From Accumulibacter jenkinsii (GTDB taxonomy: Bacteria > Pseudomonadota > Gammaproteobacteria > Burkholderiales > Rhodocyclaceae): a stretch of 64,000 nucleotides of DNA. Shown one piece after another: positions 17,340-27,077 of this stretch. The notes beneath the pieces are model-generated. The model ran no database searches. It saw only the letters and a program-made list of their open reading frames with translations, and had not been told where the DNA came from. Position numbers and translations under genes: made by a program. Every line of letters starts with the position of its first letter. The stretch's first letter is position 1. The DNA lies in the NCBI GenBank assembly GCA_036625225.1, contig JAZKUF010000002.1, positions 558,001 through 622,000 on the forward strand. Direction: 5' to 3'.

Positions 17340-18425
17340 CTATTGTTCGTCGTCATCGGGATCGTCGCCATTGACGTAGATGACTTCGACCTCGTCATCC
17401 CATTCCTCATCGTCATCGTCCTCCTCGGCGGCGCTCTCGGGCACCGCCTGCGCCTGTTGCCGCAAGGCGTCGACCAGCGTCGCCAGGTCATCAGGCAGGT
17501 TCGATTTCCAGAACATCGCTCGCCCCGTCAGCGGATGGGTCAGCGCGAGACGACAGGCATGCAAGGCCTGGCGGGGAAACCGGGGGCCGCGCGGCACCCG
17601 GCTGGCACCGCCTCCGTAGGCCGGGTCGCCGACCAGCGGGTGGCCGGCGGTCGTCATGTGCACCCGGATCTGGTGGGTGCGCCCGGTTTCGAGCGCGCAC
17701 TCGATCAGCGTGCAGGCGACGAAGTGCTCGAGCACCCGATAGTGCGTGCGCGCCGGCTTGCCGGTCTTCACCACCGCCATGCGCGTCCGCAGGGTCGGAT
17801 GGCGACCGATCGGCGCATCGACGGTGCCCGAACGTTCGACGGTGCCGCGCGCCAGCGCCTGATAGAAGCGCTTGACGCTGCGCGCCTGCAGCTGCCGCAC
17901 CAGATCGGTCTGCGCCTCGAGCGTCTTGGCGACCACCATCAGGCCGCTGGTGTCCTTGTCCAGGCGATGGACGATGCCGGCCCGCGGTACCTTGTCGAGC
18001 TGCGGCAGATGGTACAGGAGCGCATTGAGCAGGGTTCCGCTCCAGTTGCCGCTGCCCGGGTGAACGACGAGGCCTGCCGGCTTGTCGATCACCAGCAGGC
18101 TGTCGTCCTCATGGACCACCTGCAGCGGAATGTTCTCCGGCGTCGACGACTCGGCGCGTTCGTCAGGCGCCTCGGCCAGTTCGATGGTTTCGCCCGCCCA
18201 GAGTTTGTGACGCGGTTCGATGACGCAGGCACCCTCGACCGCCACCCTGCCCTCGCGAATCCAGCCCTGCAGGCGGCTGCGCGAGTGCTGTGGCAGCAGG
18301 CGTGCGAGGATCTGGTCAAGCCGCTGGGCACTGCAGTCGGCGGGCACCTTCAGGGCAGTTCTGGGGTTTGCGCTATAATCGCCGGGCCCGCGGTCGTGCC
18401 TGGGCGCGGTTGCCGGTGCCTTCAT
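17340..18425 (-). CDS. rluD: 23S rRNA pseudouridine(1911/1915/1917) synthase RluD
   Basis: 361 residues from the chosen ATG. An N-terminal S4 RNA-binding domain (RLDQILARLLP onward) precedes the RluA-type catalytic domain with RLDKDTSGLMVVAKT carrying the catalytic aspartate, and RTHQIRVHM. RluD modifies helix 69 of 23S rRNA. The start is uncertain: ATGs at 18443 and 18446 overlap the divergent bamD start and lack a ribosome site, while a GTG at 18347 would remove the unconserved 26-residue N-terminus. The last ~35 residues form an unusual very acidic tail (runs of Asp/Glu). Coupled to pgeF. Confidence 0.92.
   Translation of the reverse strand: MKAPATAPRHDRGPGDYSANPRTALKVPADCSAQRLDQILARLLPQHSRSRLQGWIREGRVAVEGACVIEPRHKLWAGETIELAEAPDERAESSTPENIPLQVVHEDDSLLVIDKPAGLVVHPGSGNWSGTLLNALLYHLPQLDKVPRAGIVHRLDKDTSGLMVVAKTLEAQTDLVRQLQARSVKRFYQALARGTVERSGTVDAPIGRHPTLRTRMAVVKTGKPARTHYRVLEHFVACTLIECALETGRTHQIRVHMTTAGHPLVGDPAYGGGASRVPRGPRFPRQALHACRLALTHPLTGRAMFWKSNLPDDLATLVDALRQQAQAVPESAAEEDDDDEEWDDEVEVIYVNGDDPDDDEQ
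18374..18379 (+). promoter_or_regulatory. -10 box (TATAAT) upstream of bamD
   Basis: A perfect TATAAT 65 bp before the bamD ATG, inside the N-terminal coding part of the divergent rluD frame. No clear -35 hexamer was found at the usual spacing. Confidence 0.45.
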
Positions 18426-18444
18426 CTTCTCTGGGTTTTTCATC

Positions 18445-19239
18445 ATGCGTAGTTTAGCGGTTATTGCAGCGCTTTTTGTCGCCTCTCTGCTCGCCGGCTG
18501 TGGGCTTCTCCCCGATGCCAAGGATGAAACCGTCGGCTGGTCGGCCAACAAGCTTTACGCCGAAGCCAAGGATGCGCTCAGCGAGGGCTCTTACTCGAAG
18601 TCGATCCAGTATTTCGAAAAGCTCGAATCACGCTATCCCTACGGCCGCTATGCACAGCAGGCACAGATCGAGATCGCCTATGCCTACTGGAAGGACCAGG
18701 AACCCGCTTCGGCGATCGCTGCCTGCGATCGCTTCATCAAGCTGCATCCGAACCACCCGAATGTGGACTACGTCTATTATCTGCGCGGGCTGATCAACTT
18801 CAACGAAGACCTCGGCCTGCTGGGCTCGATCAGCAACCAGGACATGACGGAACGGGATCCGAAAGGCGCCCGGGAATCGTTTGAAGCCTTTCGCGAGCTG
18901 GTCACGCGCTTTCCCGACAGCAAGTACACCCCCGATGCGATCCTGCGCATGAAATATCTGGTCAATGCCCTGGCTTCGCTCGAGCTGCACGTCGCCCGCT
19001 ACTACATGAAGCGGGGCGCCTATCTGGCAGCGGCGAACCGCGCTCAGGACTCGGTGTTGAAATATCCCGAGGCGCCCGCTACCGAGGAGGCGCTGTTCAT
19101 CATGGTCAAGGCCTACGATGCGCTCGGCCTCAACGACCTGCGGGACGACGCCGAGCGCGTCATGCGCCGGAACTTTCCCAACAGCGAATACTATGTCCGC
19201 GGCCTCGAGCGCAAGGAGCCGTGGTGGCGACTCTGGTAG
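18445..19239 (+). CDS. bamD: Outer-membrane assembly lipoprotein BamD
   Basis: A 264-residue lipoprotein of the BAM complex, which inserts beta-barrel proteins into the outer membrane. The signal peptide ends in the lipobox LLAG-C (cysteine 19). The mature protein consists of TPR-like helical repeats; the YAEAKDALSEGSYSKSIQYF segment (about 38-57) is the first and is well conserved in BamD/ComL. Length and C-terminus (ERKEPWWRLW) fit the betaproteobacterial family. It is divergent from rluD, a common neighbourhood. Confidence 0.95.
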   Translation: MRSLAVIAALFVASLLAGCGLLPDAKDETVGWSANKLYAEAKDALSEGSYSKSIQYFEKLESRYPYGRYAQQAQIEIAYAYWKDQEPASAIAACDRFIKLHPNHPNVDYVYYLRGLINFNEDLGLLGSISNQDMTERDPKGARESFEAFRELVTRFPDSKYTPDAILRMKYLVNALASLELHVARYYMKRGAYLAAANRAQDSVLKYPEAPATEEALFIMVKAYDALGLNDLRDDAERVMRRNFPNSEYYVRGLERKEPWWRLW

Positions 19240-19266
19240 GACGAGCTTTCTTCGCCAGCCGGCCCT

Positions 19267-21702
19267 TCAGACCGACTGCTTGATCGCCAGCACCGCCTGA
19301 TTGCGCAGCGTTCTCAGCAGGGAGAGCTCTTTATCGGAGATCACGATCTCGCCGGCGCGGGCCCGGTCGGCATAGATCAGGGCGACCGCACTGTTTTTGA
19401 GGCAGAGCGGAAAAACGACAAAGGTCTCGGCCGCCACCGCCTTGCGAAACCAATCCGGGATCCGCGCCGAGATCTTCGGGTCGTTGGTGTCGCTGATCAG
19501 GATGTCGACGCTGTTGGCGAGCGCGGCATGGAAAATGTCCGGCGTAAAGACGAGCGAGAAGCGGAAACTGCGGGCGATCTCGAGTGCGTCGGGACCAAAA
19601 CCGAAACGGCCGAGCATCGAATTGCTGCGCGGTTCACGGATACACAGGATGACGCGCTGGAAACCCTTGGCCCGGTAGATGGTTTCGAGCGTGATGCGCA
19701 GCACGTCATTGAGCTTGAAATCGTTGACCAGGGCATTGCTCACCTCCTGAATTCCGGCCAGCAGGATGACTTCGCTGGCCGCTTCGTCGCCGGCGAAGGC
19801 GAATTCGCCGAGATCATCAAGCAGGGGAGCCTCGCTCCCGACTTCGGGAACGACCTCGGCAAGCATCGTGCCATGCAGGGTATCGGACGCCGTCGTCACC
19901 CCCGCCGCACCGCTGGCTGCTCCTCCCCAGGCCTTGAACTGCCTGCCGAAACGCGTCTGCTGCAGATTCAGCTGGATACTGCGGGCAAACTGCGCAACCT
20001 GCTGCAGCGACTTGTCCACCGACCGGCGCAGCTCATCTTCATCGAGCGCGACGGCGTCCCCGAAACGCATCGCGATGCGGTGAAACTCCTTCGCCTGCTG
20101 ATCGGCTGCGGTATCGGCGATCACCGTGCACAGCTCGTTCGACAATGCCGAGAGAACTCGCAGGCGATCTTCGGGGTTGGCCGAACGGCGAATGCTGCCG
20201 GCCGGGAGCCGGCGCATGCTGCTGACGATCAGACGCGGAAAACCCCAGTTCTGGGCGATACCGACGCCCAGATCCTCGAACGAAATCCCCAGCACCTGCA
20301 GCGCCGCAGCGTCTTCGGAGCAGTTCTTCTGCAGCAACACCCGCCTGATTTCGCTGCATTCTTCGGGGAAGTAATACTGGCTCAGCAGGCGGCCGAGGTT
20401 GTGGAACATCGAACAGATGAAGACCTGCTCGATGTCCTGGCGGCCGGAAGTCCGGCTGCCGATGTCCCTGGCCAGCACGCCGGCCAGGTTGGCCCGCAGG
20501 AACTCGTCCTTGAGCTGAGTGGCATTGTCCTTGTTCTCCAGGTGTTCGAGCAGGAGGACGGTGACGGCAATGCTGCGCACCGCATCGATGCCGAGGACGA
20601 CGACCGCCCGCGAAACGGTGCTGATGTTGCCGCCACCGGCCTGCCGGTAGTAGACCGAGTTGACCATGCGCAGGAGCTTGTTGGTCAGCGAAAAATCCTT
20701 CAGGATGGTGTTCGAGACCTCCGAAATGCTCTGATTCTCCGAGGCCGTGATGCGATTGATTGCCCCGACCGAATCCGAGAGCGCCGGGAAATCGCTCTTG
20801 TGACGCATGCGCCGCAGCAGGAAGTCGAGGGTGCTCTGTCGCGGGTCGGCCGCCGTGGCCACGGCCTCCGGGAGCAGATAGTCGGCGAGCGCCTCGCGCA
20901 TCTGAACCGCCGATTCGTAGCGGCTCTGCGGGTCACGCGCCAGGGCCCGGTGCACGAGATGGAGCAGGCGCTCGTCAAGCAGGCTGCTGCTTTCCCTGGA
21001 CAGACGAATATCCTCGTCGACGATGCGCTGCATCACCTGCCGCAGATCACTGCCAGGAATCGCCCGCTTGCCGGCCAGCATCTCGTAGAAGATCAGACCG
21101 ACCGAAAAGAGGTCGGAGCGGGCGCTGCTCTCGCGCCGCGCGATGTACTCGGGCGCCATGTACGCCGGCGTTCCCGTCAGTTGCCCGCTGTCGCTCGCCA
21201 GCGCATCGATGCGCGCGGCGATGCCGAAATCCATGACCCGCAGCGGGCCATCGTCGTCGATCAGGATGTTGCTCGGCTTGAGGTCACGGTGGATGATCCC
21301 GGCTGCATGAGCGTGGGCGATCGCCGCGAGGATCGCCTGGATGAGGGCGATCGCCTGCTCCGGCGGCAGCGCACCGCTTTGCTGCAGGTACTCGGCAAGA
21401 TTCTTGCCCGGCACATACTGGAAGACCAGATAGAGGTCTCCATGCTCCTCGGCCGCCTCGAAAATGGGGACGATGTTCGGATGCCGCAGCTGGCTGACCA
21501 TCCTGGCTTCTTCCAGCAGCTGGCGGTTCTGCTGCGCGTCGGCGCGTGCCAGATGCAGCGTCTTGATGGCCACTTGTCGCTGCAGATGCGGGTCCCTGGC
21601 GAGATAAACGACGCTCTGCGTCCCTCGACCGAGTTCCCGGATGATCTCGAAACGCCCCACGTGCTTGCCCACGGCGCCAACCTCGCAGAAAGAAATCCTC
21701 AT
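19267..21702 (-). CDS. Serine/threonine protein kinase - HDOD - GAF fusion protein
   Basis: 811 residues. A eukaryotic-type kinase domain occupies about 17-275 with ATP loop GRGTQSVVY, lysine K47 in VAIKTLH, catalytic loop HRDLKPSN (D140), DFG at 158-160 and MAPE; all catalytic residues are intact. An HDOD domain (about 295-500) follows, with SDFPALSDSVGAI and an HDOD-style helical core but no HD phosphodiesterase metal motif, as usual for HDOD. The C-terminal ~170 residues look like a GAF domain. There is no transmembrane helix, so it is cytoplasmic. HDOD proteins act in signalling and motility control; kinase substrates are unknown. Probably transcribed with the DUF748 and DUF3293 genes upstream. 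Confidence 0.88.
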   Translation of the reverse strand: MRISFCEVGAVGKHVGRFEIIRELGRGTQSVVYLARDPHLQRQVAIKTLHLARADAQQNRQLLEEARMVSQLRHPNIVPIFEAAEEHGDLYLVFQYVPGKNLAEYLQQSGALPPEQAIALIQAILAAIAHAHAAGIIHRDLKPSNILIDDDGPLRVMDFGIAARIDALASDSGQLTGTPAYMAPEYIARRESSARSDLFSVGLIFYEMLAGKRAIPGSDLRQVMQRIVDEDIRLSRESSSLLDERLLHLVHRALARDPQSRYESAVQMREALADYLLPEAVATAADPRQSTLDFLLRRMRHKSDFPALSDSVGAINRITASENQSISEVSNTILKDFSLTNKLLRMVNSVYYRQAGGGNISTVSRAVVVLGIDAVRSIAVTVLLLEHLENKDNATQLKDEFLRANLAGVLARDIGSRTSGRQDIEQVFICSMFHNLGRLLSQYYFPEECSEIRRVLLQKNCSEDAAALQVLGISFEDLGVGIAQNWGFPRLIVSSMRRLPAGSIRRSANPEDRLRVLSALSNELCTVIADTAADQQAKEFHRIAMRFGDAVALDEDELRRSVDKSLQQVAQFARSIQLNLQQTRFGRQFKAWGGAASGAAGVTTASDTLHGTMLAEVVPEVGSEAPLLDDLGEFAFAGDEAASEVILLAGIQEVSNALVNDFKLNDVLRITLETIYRAKGFQRVILCIREPRSNSMLGRFGFGPDALEIARSFRFSLVFTPDIFHAALANSVDILISDTNDPKISARIPDWFRKAVAAETFVVFPLCLKNSAVALIYADRARAGEIVISDKELSLLRTLRNQAVLAIKQSV

Positions 21703-21744
21703 CGGTGCCGCGGCCGCCCCGGCCCTGCGCCTGCGGGCCGGAGG

Positions 21745-22179
21745 TCAAAGCCAGAGCAACTGTGGTGCCGATCCGGTGCGTCCAAAAACCACCGCCAGCT
21801 GGCCGAACTCGGCGGCCAGAGCACGGCTCTGTTCCTCATCCGCCGGCAGCAGCAGGAAGCTCGGCTCCAGCGGCCAGCCAACGACGTCTGCGACATTGCA
21901 GGCAGGCAGAAAATGCCAGCCGGCGGTCAGGATTCGCTGCCGCAGGCGCTTCTGCCGCAGCCTGTTCTCGTCCTCGCCGAGCAGGCCACCCGGGTTATGT
22001 GCGGTGACGATCGCCCAGCCGACGGCGCCGGCAGGCGGCGCCGCGGCGACTGCGTGGCGCAGCAGAAAAGCATCGAAAACCGGATCGAGCGTGCCGATGC
22101 GCAACGAAAAAATCCCTTCTGGGGTCTCCACCCGATAGGTCGTCGCCTGAAAGGCAGCGGCGAGCGTGGCCCGGCTCAT
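21745..22179 (-). CDS. DUF3293-like protein
   Basis: 144 residues, soluble and without a signal peptide. The segment AIVTAHNPGGLLGEDENRLRQ (split as VTAHNPGG and ENRLRQKRLRQRI, about 58-85) is the hallmark of the DUF3293 family, whose function is unknown. It begins 3 bp after the DUF748 gene and ends 42 bp before the kinase gene, so the three form one transcript. Confidence 0.72.
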   Translation of the reverse strand: MSRATLAAAFQATTYRVETPEGIFSLRIGTLDPVFDAFLLRHAVAAAPPAGAVGWAIVTAHNPGGLLGEDENRLRQKRLRQRILTAGWHFLPACNVADVVGWPLEPSFLLLPADEEQSRALAAEFGQLAVVFGRTGSAPQLLWL

Positions 22180-22182
22180 CGC

Positions 22183-25100
22183 CTATTTGAGCGACAGGAC
22201 GACGCGGCTTTCTCTGCCCGGCGCGGCCTCCGACCTGCCGTCCGCGGCGACCAGCCTGGCCGGCAGCCGGAACAGTCGCTCTGACGGCACCTCGTGGGCG
22301 ATCAGCCAGTCAACGACGGCTTTCGCCCGCCGCTCGGCGAGCTGGCGCAGATCCGCCTCATCGACCGTCGAGTTGGCCAGAATCAGCTTTTCCATTTCGC
22401 TTGCCGGCAAACTCTTGACGAGGCCGAGCACGTTACGCGGCTTGGGGAAATTTTCTGCCCGATAGACGCGCTCGAGCAGAACCGGATACTCGCTGGCGCT
22501 CACCTCGACCGATTCGCCCGAATCGCCTTCCTCTCCTTGCCGCATCGACTCTTCGCGCCTGAGCCCGCGCAGTTTGCGCGCCAGCCGTTCGCTCCTGAGA
22601 CCTTCCGGATCGTTTTCCGGGTCGGCACGTCCTTCGATATCGAGCTTGAGCGCCGGCCGGTCGACCAGTGCCCGGGCGAGATTTTCGAGGCGCGCCTGCG
22701 CGCTCGGCGTGACCCTCGCCCGGCCAGCCTCGAAGTCGATGTCGGACAGTTCTTCGCCGCCGCCAAAGACCGCGCCGAGCAGCGCAAAAGGCGAGGTCGC
22801 CGCTTTCACCAGCAGATTGACCACGACCTTGGCCAGCAGTCCGCCGATACTGAACTGCGGATCGCCGAGCGAGCCGGCAATCGGCAGATTGATGTCGATC
22901 TCACCCTTCTGGTTCTTGAGCAGGGCGACGGCGAGGGTCACCGGCAGTTTGGTCGCCTCCGGACTGTCAACCGCCTCACCGAAAACCAGCTGATCGAGAA
23001 AGACCCGATTTTCGGCGCTCAGCTGGTTGTTCTCGATCTTGTACTTGACGAACAGTGACAGCTTTCCCTTTTCGATCGCGTAACCGGCATACTTCGCCGA
23101 GTACGGCGACAGCGAGGTCATCTCGATCCCCTTGATGTCGGCCTGCAGGTCCAGATAGGGGGTGGCCGACAGCGGGTTGAGCTGCCCACTCAGGCTGAGC
23201 GGCGCGATATTGTCGTAGCTGCCGCGCAGCTCGAGGTTGGCGACGCTGCCAGCCGCCGACGACAGGCCGCTGATCGTGCCGCCGATCTTGCGCAGACGTG
23301 CCGAGTAGTTCGGCCTGATGAAGTTGTCGCTGAAGCGGACGTCGCCCCCTTGCAGGGTGACCCTGCCGATCGCGACCGGCAGCAACGGCGGCTGGCTGGC
23401 CGCAGCCACGGCAACGACCGCTTTGCCGGCACCGGCGACCGGCGCCGCCGGCGGCGCTTCGCTCTGGTGAACGATCTGCAACAGGTTGAGTTTGCCCTCT
23501 CGACTGATGATCACGCGGGCAAAGAAATCGGCCAGCGCCACTTCGCCAATCGACAGCGAATCCGGCGCAAGACGCAGATCGATCTTTCCCAGGTGGAGCG
23601 ACTTCCATTTCAGGAAATCGGCAGCGTTGTTCTTGTCTATCGCATGGAAATCGCCAACCGTCAGCTGTCCGCTAAAGTCGCCCTTGAAACGGGCCGGGTC
23701 TGCCGCCGCAGGCTCGCTTTCGCGCAGGCGGACGGCACCATCCAGGGTGACGTGGCCGTGGGTGACAGCGATGTTCAGCTGCTCGGTGACGTAAGGTTGC
23801 AACGGCAACAGTCCCAGCGTCCGGACGACCAGCTTGAGGTCGGCGTCGAACGGAAAGGCCTTGATGCTGCCGCCGGCTTCGATCTCTCCCTGGCCATTGA
23901 CGCGAAAACGGGTCGACAGCTTCGCGGTCTGGCCTGGCTCGGTGGTCAGATTATCGGCATCGAGCCGCAGCTCGTCGATCGTGTGCGTGACCGCGGGCGA
24001 TATCGCCGCATCTTCGAAGCGCAGGCCGAGGCCTTCGCCACGACACTTCGCCACCGTCAGTTTCCACGGCGCAGCGGTATCCTTCTGCGCGGCGGCGACG
24101 ACCCGCAAGGCCGGCGGCTGAACGAACTCGATGCGGCCGTCGGCCGTGCGCCGGATCAGCAGGCTTGCGTCGCGTGCCGCCATTTCATCAATCCGCACTT
24201 CACGCCGGGCAAGATCGAGCTGCCCGCCCTTGAGCGAAAAATCGTCGACCTTGAGCCAGGGTTCAGCTTTCAGACGCCACGCCGCAGTGAACTCCGCCGG
24301 CTGGCTAGCGGCGCTGTCGAGCTTGTTCAAAAGCAGATCGATTCCCTCCATGCTGGCATTGAACGGCTTGCCGTGCGACTCGTCGAGCCAGCGCAGGGCG
24401 CCGCCGGTGATCTTCGCTTCGCCGAGCGACCAGGTCATCGGCGAAGCGGGCGTCGCCTGGGCGACAGGGGTGCCGCGGGCGGCGAGTTCCTGCTTGAAGA
24501 AGTCGATCCAGTTGATCGTCCCCTGCGGACTGACGCGGGCGTGAATCTCGGGCGAATCGAGGGCGACACGGTCGATCACGAAGCGTTTCCCGAGCGGGTC
24601 AAGCGCCCCCAGCACGACCTCGAGACGCTGCAGCGACAACAGCGGCGCACCCGCCCGATCCTTGAGCCGCAACTTGTCGAGCGCCACGCTGCCGGAAAGG
24701 ACCAGGGTCGAGTGACCCTCTTCCTGGCGGCGAAAGAGCAGTTTCAAGTCACTGTCGAGGGTTCCCGAGACGACCTGGAGCGGCAGCCGAAGCGGCAGGT
24801 AGTCGACATAGCGGTTCAGTTGCACCTGGCGCAGGGCGAGGACCAGTTCGCTTTCACGCGATTCGGCGAAAGGCTTGCTCCTGCCCTGAAACGTCAGGGG
24901 AGCGCCATCGATCGCCGCGGAAAACGCCGGTTCGACGAAAATCTCCAGCGAACTGGGCAGACTGGAGACAAAGGGCAGCGCCAGGTCGATTTCGCTGACG
25001 AGGTGCTTTTCACCGAGCAGTTGATCGTCGAATTCAAGCTTGCCGGCGGTGATCTGGATGTTGTTTACCGAGAAAGCCGGCGTCGGATCATCCGATGGCG

Positions 25101-25527
25101 GCATCGCCATGACCCGGTCGATCAGATCGGAGACATTGAATCTGCCGTCAGGCAGACGAACGAGCTTCACCGTCGGTCCCGCCAGTCTGAGCTCACTGAC
25201 CACCGGCCCGCCGCGAAAAAGCGAACTCGACTCGACATTCAGATACAGGTGATCAAACCCCGCCGCCGCCTCGCTGCCGCCGGTTTCCTGGATGGCGAGG
25301 CCGTCAACCTGCAGCGACAACGCGTAGGGGTTTATCGTGACGCTTTCGATGCTGACCGGCCGCTGCAGGATTTCGGAGAGTTGAGCGACGACGATGCCTT
25401 TGACCAGCGGCGGCAGCACCAGAAAACCGAGGACGCTGAAGATGAGCACGGCAAGCAGCAAGCGCAGTCCGTATTTCCGGAGGGTGACGGCGGCAGTCAC
25501 CGGGGCAGCAGGAATTTTTTCGGTCAT
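22183..25527 (-). CDS. DUF748 (AsmA-like) envelope protein
   Basis: 1114 residues. One N-terminal membrane anchor (about 17-40) is followed by a very long periplasmic region of repeating beta-rich AsmA/DUF748 type, including the recognisable start SIESVTINPYALSLQVDGL. Near residues 930-1000 a segment DFEAGRARVTPSAQARLENLA with IEGRADPENDP resembles an OmpA-like peptidoglycan-binding fold. AsmA-like proteins are implicated in phospholipid transport between the membranes; that function here is inference. First gene of a transcript with DUF3293 and the kinase. Confidence 0.85.
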   Translation of the reverse strand: MTEKIPAAPVTAAVTLRKYGLRLLLAVLIFSVLGFLVLPPLVKGIVVAQLSEILQRPVSIESVTINPYALSLQVDGLAIQETGGSEAAAGFDHLYLNVESSSLFRGGPVVSELRLAGPTVKLVRLPDGRFNVSDLIDRVMAMPPSDDPTPAFSVNNIQITAGKLEFDDQLLGEKHLVSEIDLALPFVSSLPSSLEIFVEPAFSAAIDGAPLTFQGRSKPFAESRESELVLALRQVQLNRYVDYLPLRLPLQVVSGTLDSDLKLLFRRQEEGHSTLVLSGSVALDKLRLKDRAGAPLLSLQRLEVVLGALDPLGKRFVIDRVALDSPEIHARVSPQGTINWIDFFKQELAARGTPVAQATPASPMTWSLGEAKITGGALRWLDESHGKPFNASMEGIDLLLNKLDSAASQPAEFTAAWRLKAEPWLKVDDFSLKGGQLDLARREVRIDEMAARDASLLIRRTADGRIEFVQPPALRVVAAAQKDTAAPWKLTVAKCRGEGLGLRFEDAAISPAVTHTIDELRLDADNLTTEPGQTAKLSTRFRVNGQGEIEAGGSIKAFPFDADLKLVVRTLGLLPLQPYVTEQLNIAVTHGHVTLDGAVRLRESEPAAADPARFKGDFSGQLTVGDFHAIDKNNAADFLKWKSLHLGKIDLRLAPDSLSIGEVALADFFARVIISREGKLNLLQIVHQSEAPPAAPVAGAGKAVVAVAAASQPPLLPVAIGRVTLQGGDVRFSDNFIRPNYSARLRKIGGTISGLSSAAGSVANLELRGSYDNIAPLSLSGQLNPLSATPYLDLQADIKGIEMTSLSPYSAKYAGYAIEKGKLSLFVKYKIENNQLSAENRVFLDQLVFGEAVDSPEATKLPVTLAVALLKNQKGEIDINLPIAGSLGDPQFSIGGLLAKVVVNLLVKAATSPFALLGAVFGGGEELSDIDFEAGRARVTPSAQARLENLARALVDRPALKLDIEGRADPENDPEGLRSERLARKLRGLRREESMRQGEEGDSGESVEVSASEYPVLLERVYRAENFPKPRNVLGLVKSLPASEMEKLILANSTVDEADLRQLAERRAKAVVDWLIAHEVPSERLFRLPARLVAADGRSEAAPGRESRVVLSLK

Positions 25528-25574
25528 GGCAACAGGTCACCGGCCGGTGCGGAAAAAGCCGAATTTAGCACGAT

Positions 25575-26336
25575 TCAGAAGCGGTTCTTCCACTCGCGCA
25601 GCGTGGCAAAGACTGCCAGCCTGTCGGCTGCCTCGGGAGTCCTCTGCCGGGCAGCCGCCATCACCTCCGGTTCGCCGCAGCGCAGGAAGGGGTTGGTCGC
25701 CTTCTCCAGCGCCATCGTCGAAGGCACCGTCGGCAGGCCCCGGGCGCGCGCCGTTGCCACTTCTTCTGCGCGCCGCTGCAGCTGACGGTTACCGGGCTCC
25801 ACGGCGAGCGCGAAGCGCAGATTGGCCTCGGTGTATTCGTGCGCGCAGTACACCGCCGTGTCGTCCGGCAGGGCGGCGAGATGCGCCAGCGAATCGGCCA
25901 TCTGCGCCGGAGAGCCTTCGAAGAGACGGCCACAGCCGCCGGCAAACAGGGTATCGCCACAGAACAGGCAACCTGAGCCATAATAAGCGAGGTGTCCCAG
26001 CGTATGACCGGGGACCGCGATGACCTGGAAATCGGCTTCGATGGCAGAGACATGCACCGTCTCGCCGCCCTGCAGCGGTCTCGTGATGCCGGTGATCGAC
26101 TCCACCGCCGGACCCAAGACCTCGGCCCGATGGTGTGCCAGCAGTCCGGCAACGCCACCCTGATGATCGGCATGATGATGGGTCACGAGAATGCTCTTCA
26201 GAGACAGTCCCTCGCTGTCGAGCAGTTCGAGCACCGGGCGGGCATCGCCGGGATCGACCACGGCGGCGGCTGCGCCTTGGCGCAACAACCAGATGTAGTT
26301 ATCCTTGAAGGCTGGAATACGGATGACGTCGAACAT
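25575..26336 (-). CDS. gloB: Hydroxyacylglutathione hydrolase (glyoxalase II)
   Basis: A 253-residue metallo-beta-lactamase-fold enzyme hydrolysing S-lactoylglutathione to lactate and glutathione, the second step of methylglyoxal detoxification. The metal motif THHHADH is at residues 52-58, with further ligands in GHTLGH and in YCAHEYT. The start MFDVIRIPAFKDNY is the canonical N-terminus. It is divergent from a methyltransferase gene with only 27 bp between start codons, as in many betaproteobacteria. Confidence 0.95.
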   Translation of the reverse strand: MFDVIRIPAFKDNYIWLLRQGAAAAVVDPGDARPVLELLDSEGLSLKSILVTHHHADHQGGVAGLLAHHRAEVLGPAVESITGITRPLQGGETVHVSAIEADFQVIAVPGHTLGHLAYYGSGCLFCGDTLFAGGCGRLFEGSPAQMADSLAHLAALPDDTAVYCAHEYTEANLRFALAVEPGNRQLQRRAEEVATARARGLPTVPSTMALEKATNPFLRCGEPEVMAAARQRTPEAADRLAVFATLREWKNRF

Positions 26337-26363
26337 TGGTGGATTTTGGAAGAACTGCACAAA

Positions 26364-27077
26364 ATGTCAATTCCCGGCCTCGACGTCTGGCTGCAAAGCC
26401 CGCAAGGGCGCTACGTCATGGCCTGGGAACAGGCGAACATCGATGCGGTGGTTGCCGACCTTTTCGGCTATCACGCGATCCAGCTCGGGCTGCCGCAATT
26501 CGACCTGCTGCTGCAGAACCGCATTCCCCTGCGCCAGCTGGCCGGTGAGTCGGGAAACGTTGATGTCCGCTGCGATCTGCGTCGCCTCCCTTTCGCAGCG
26601 CACAGCATCGACCTGGTGGTGATGGCGCATGCCCTCGAATTCCACGACGATCCGCACCAGATTCTGCACGAAGTCGCGCGCGTCCTGATTCCCGAAGGCG
26701 AACTGATCATCACCGGTTTCAACCCCCTCTCGCTCTGGGGGCTTCGCCAAAGGTTCCCGAACTGCCCCGACGACTTCCCCTGGAGCGGCCACTACCTGTC
26801 GGTTCCGCGCCTCAGGGACTGGCTGCAGCTCCTCGACTTCGAGATCGAGCGCCCGAGCTTCGGCTGTTACGCGCCCCCCTGCGTGCATCAGCGCTGGCTG
26901 CAGCGCTGGCATTTCATCGAAGCCGCCGGCGATCGCTGGTGGGCCTTCGCCGGCGGCGTCTATCTGCTGCGCGCGATCAAGCGCGTGCATGGCATGCGCC
27001 TCATCCTGCCGAACTGGAAACAGCAACGCTCGTCGCGCAAGGCACTCTCCGTTGTCAGCAAGAAGGAAACCCGATGA
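26364..27077 (+). CDS. Class I SAM-dependent methyltransferase (gloB-rnhA neighbour)
   Basis: 237 residues. Start chosen at the ATG giving MSIPGLDVWLQSPQGRYV, which fits the family; the longer frame runs into gloB antisense. The methyltransferase-11 type core is visible (LPFAAHSIDLVVMAHALEF and EVARVLIPEGELIITGFNP, split around residues 72-120), though the glycine-rich motif I is degenerate. This gene is regularly found between gloB and rnhA in proteobacteria; the substrate is unknown. The stop overlaps the rnhA start (ATGA). Confidence 0.85.
   Translation: MSIPGLDVWLQSPQGRYVMAWEQANIDAVVADLFGYHAIQLGLPQFDLLLQNRIPLRQLAGESGNVDVRCDLRRLPFAAHSIDLVVMAHALEFHDDPHQILHEVARVLIPEGELIITGFNPLSLWGLRQRFPNCPDDFPWSGHYLSVPRLRDWLQLLDFEIERPSFGCYAPPCVHQRWLQRWHFIEAAGDRWWAFAGGVYLLRAIKRVHGMRLILPNWKQQRSSRKALSVVSKKETR

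Noticed and set aside
19528..22284. 918-codon + strand frame
   Set aside because: Antisense of the kinase-HDOD-GAF and DUF3293 genes, both clearly real.
23350..25785. 811-codon + strand frame
   Set aside because: Antisense of the DUF748 gene; no recognisable motif.
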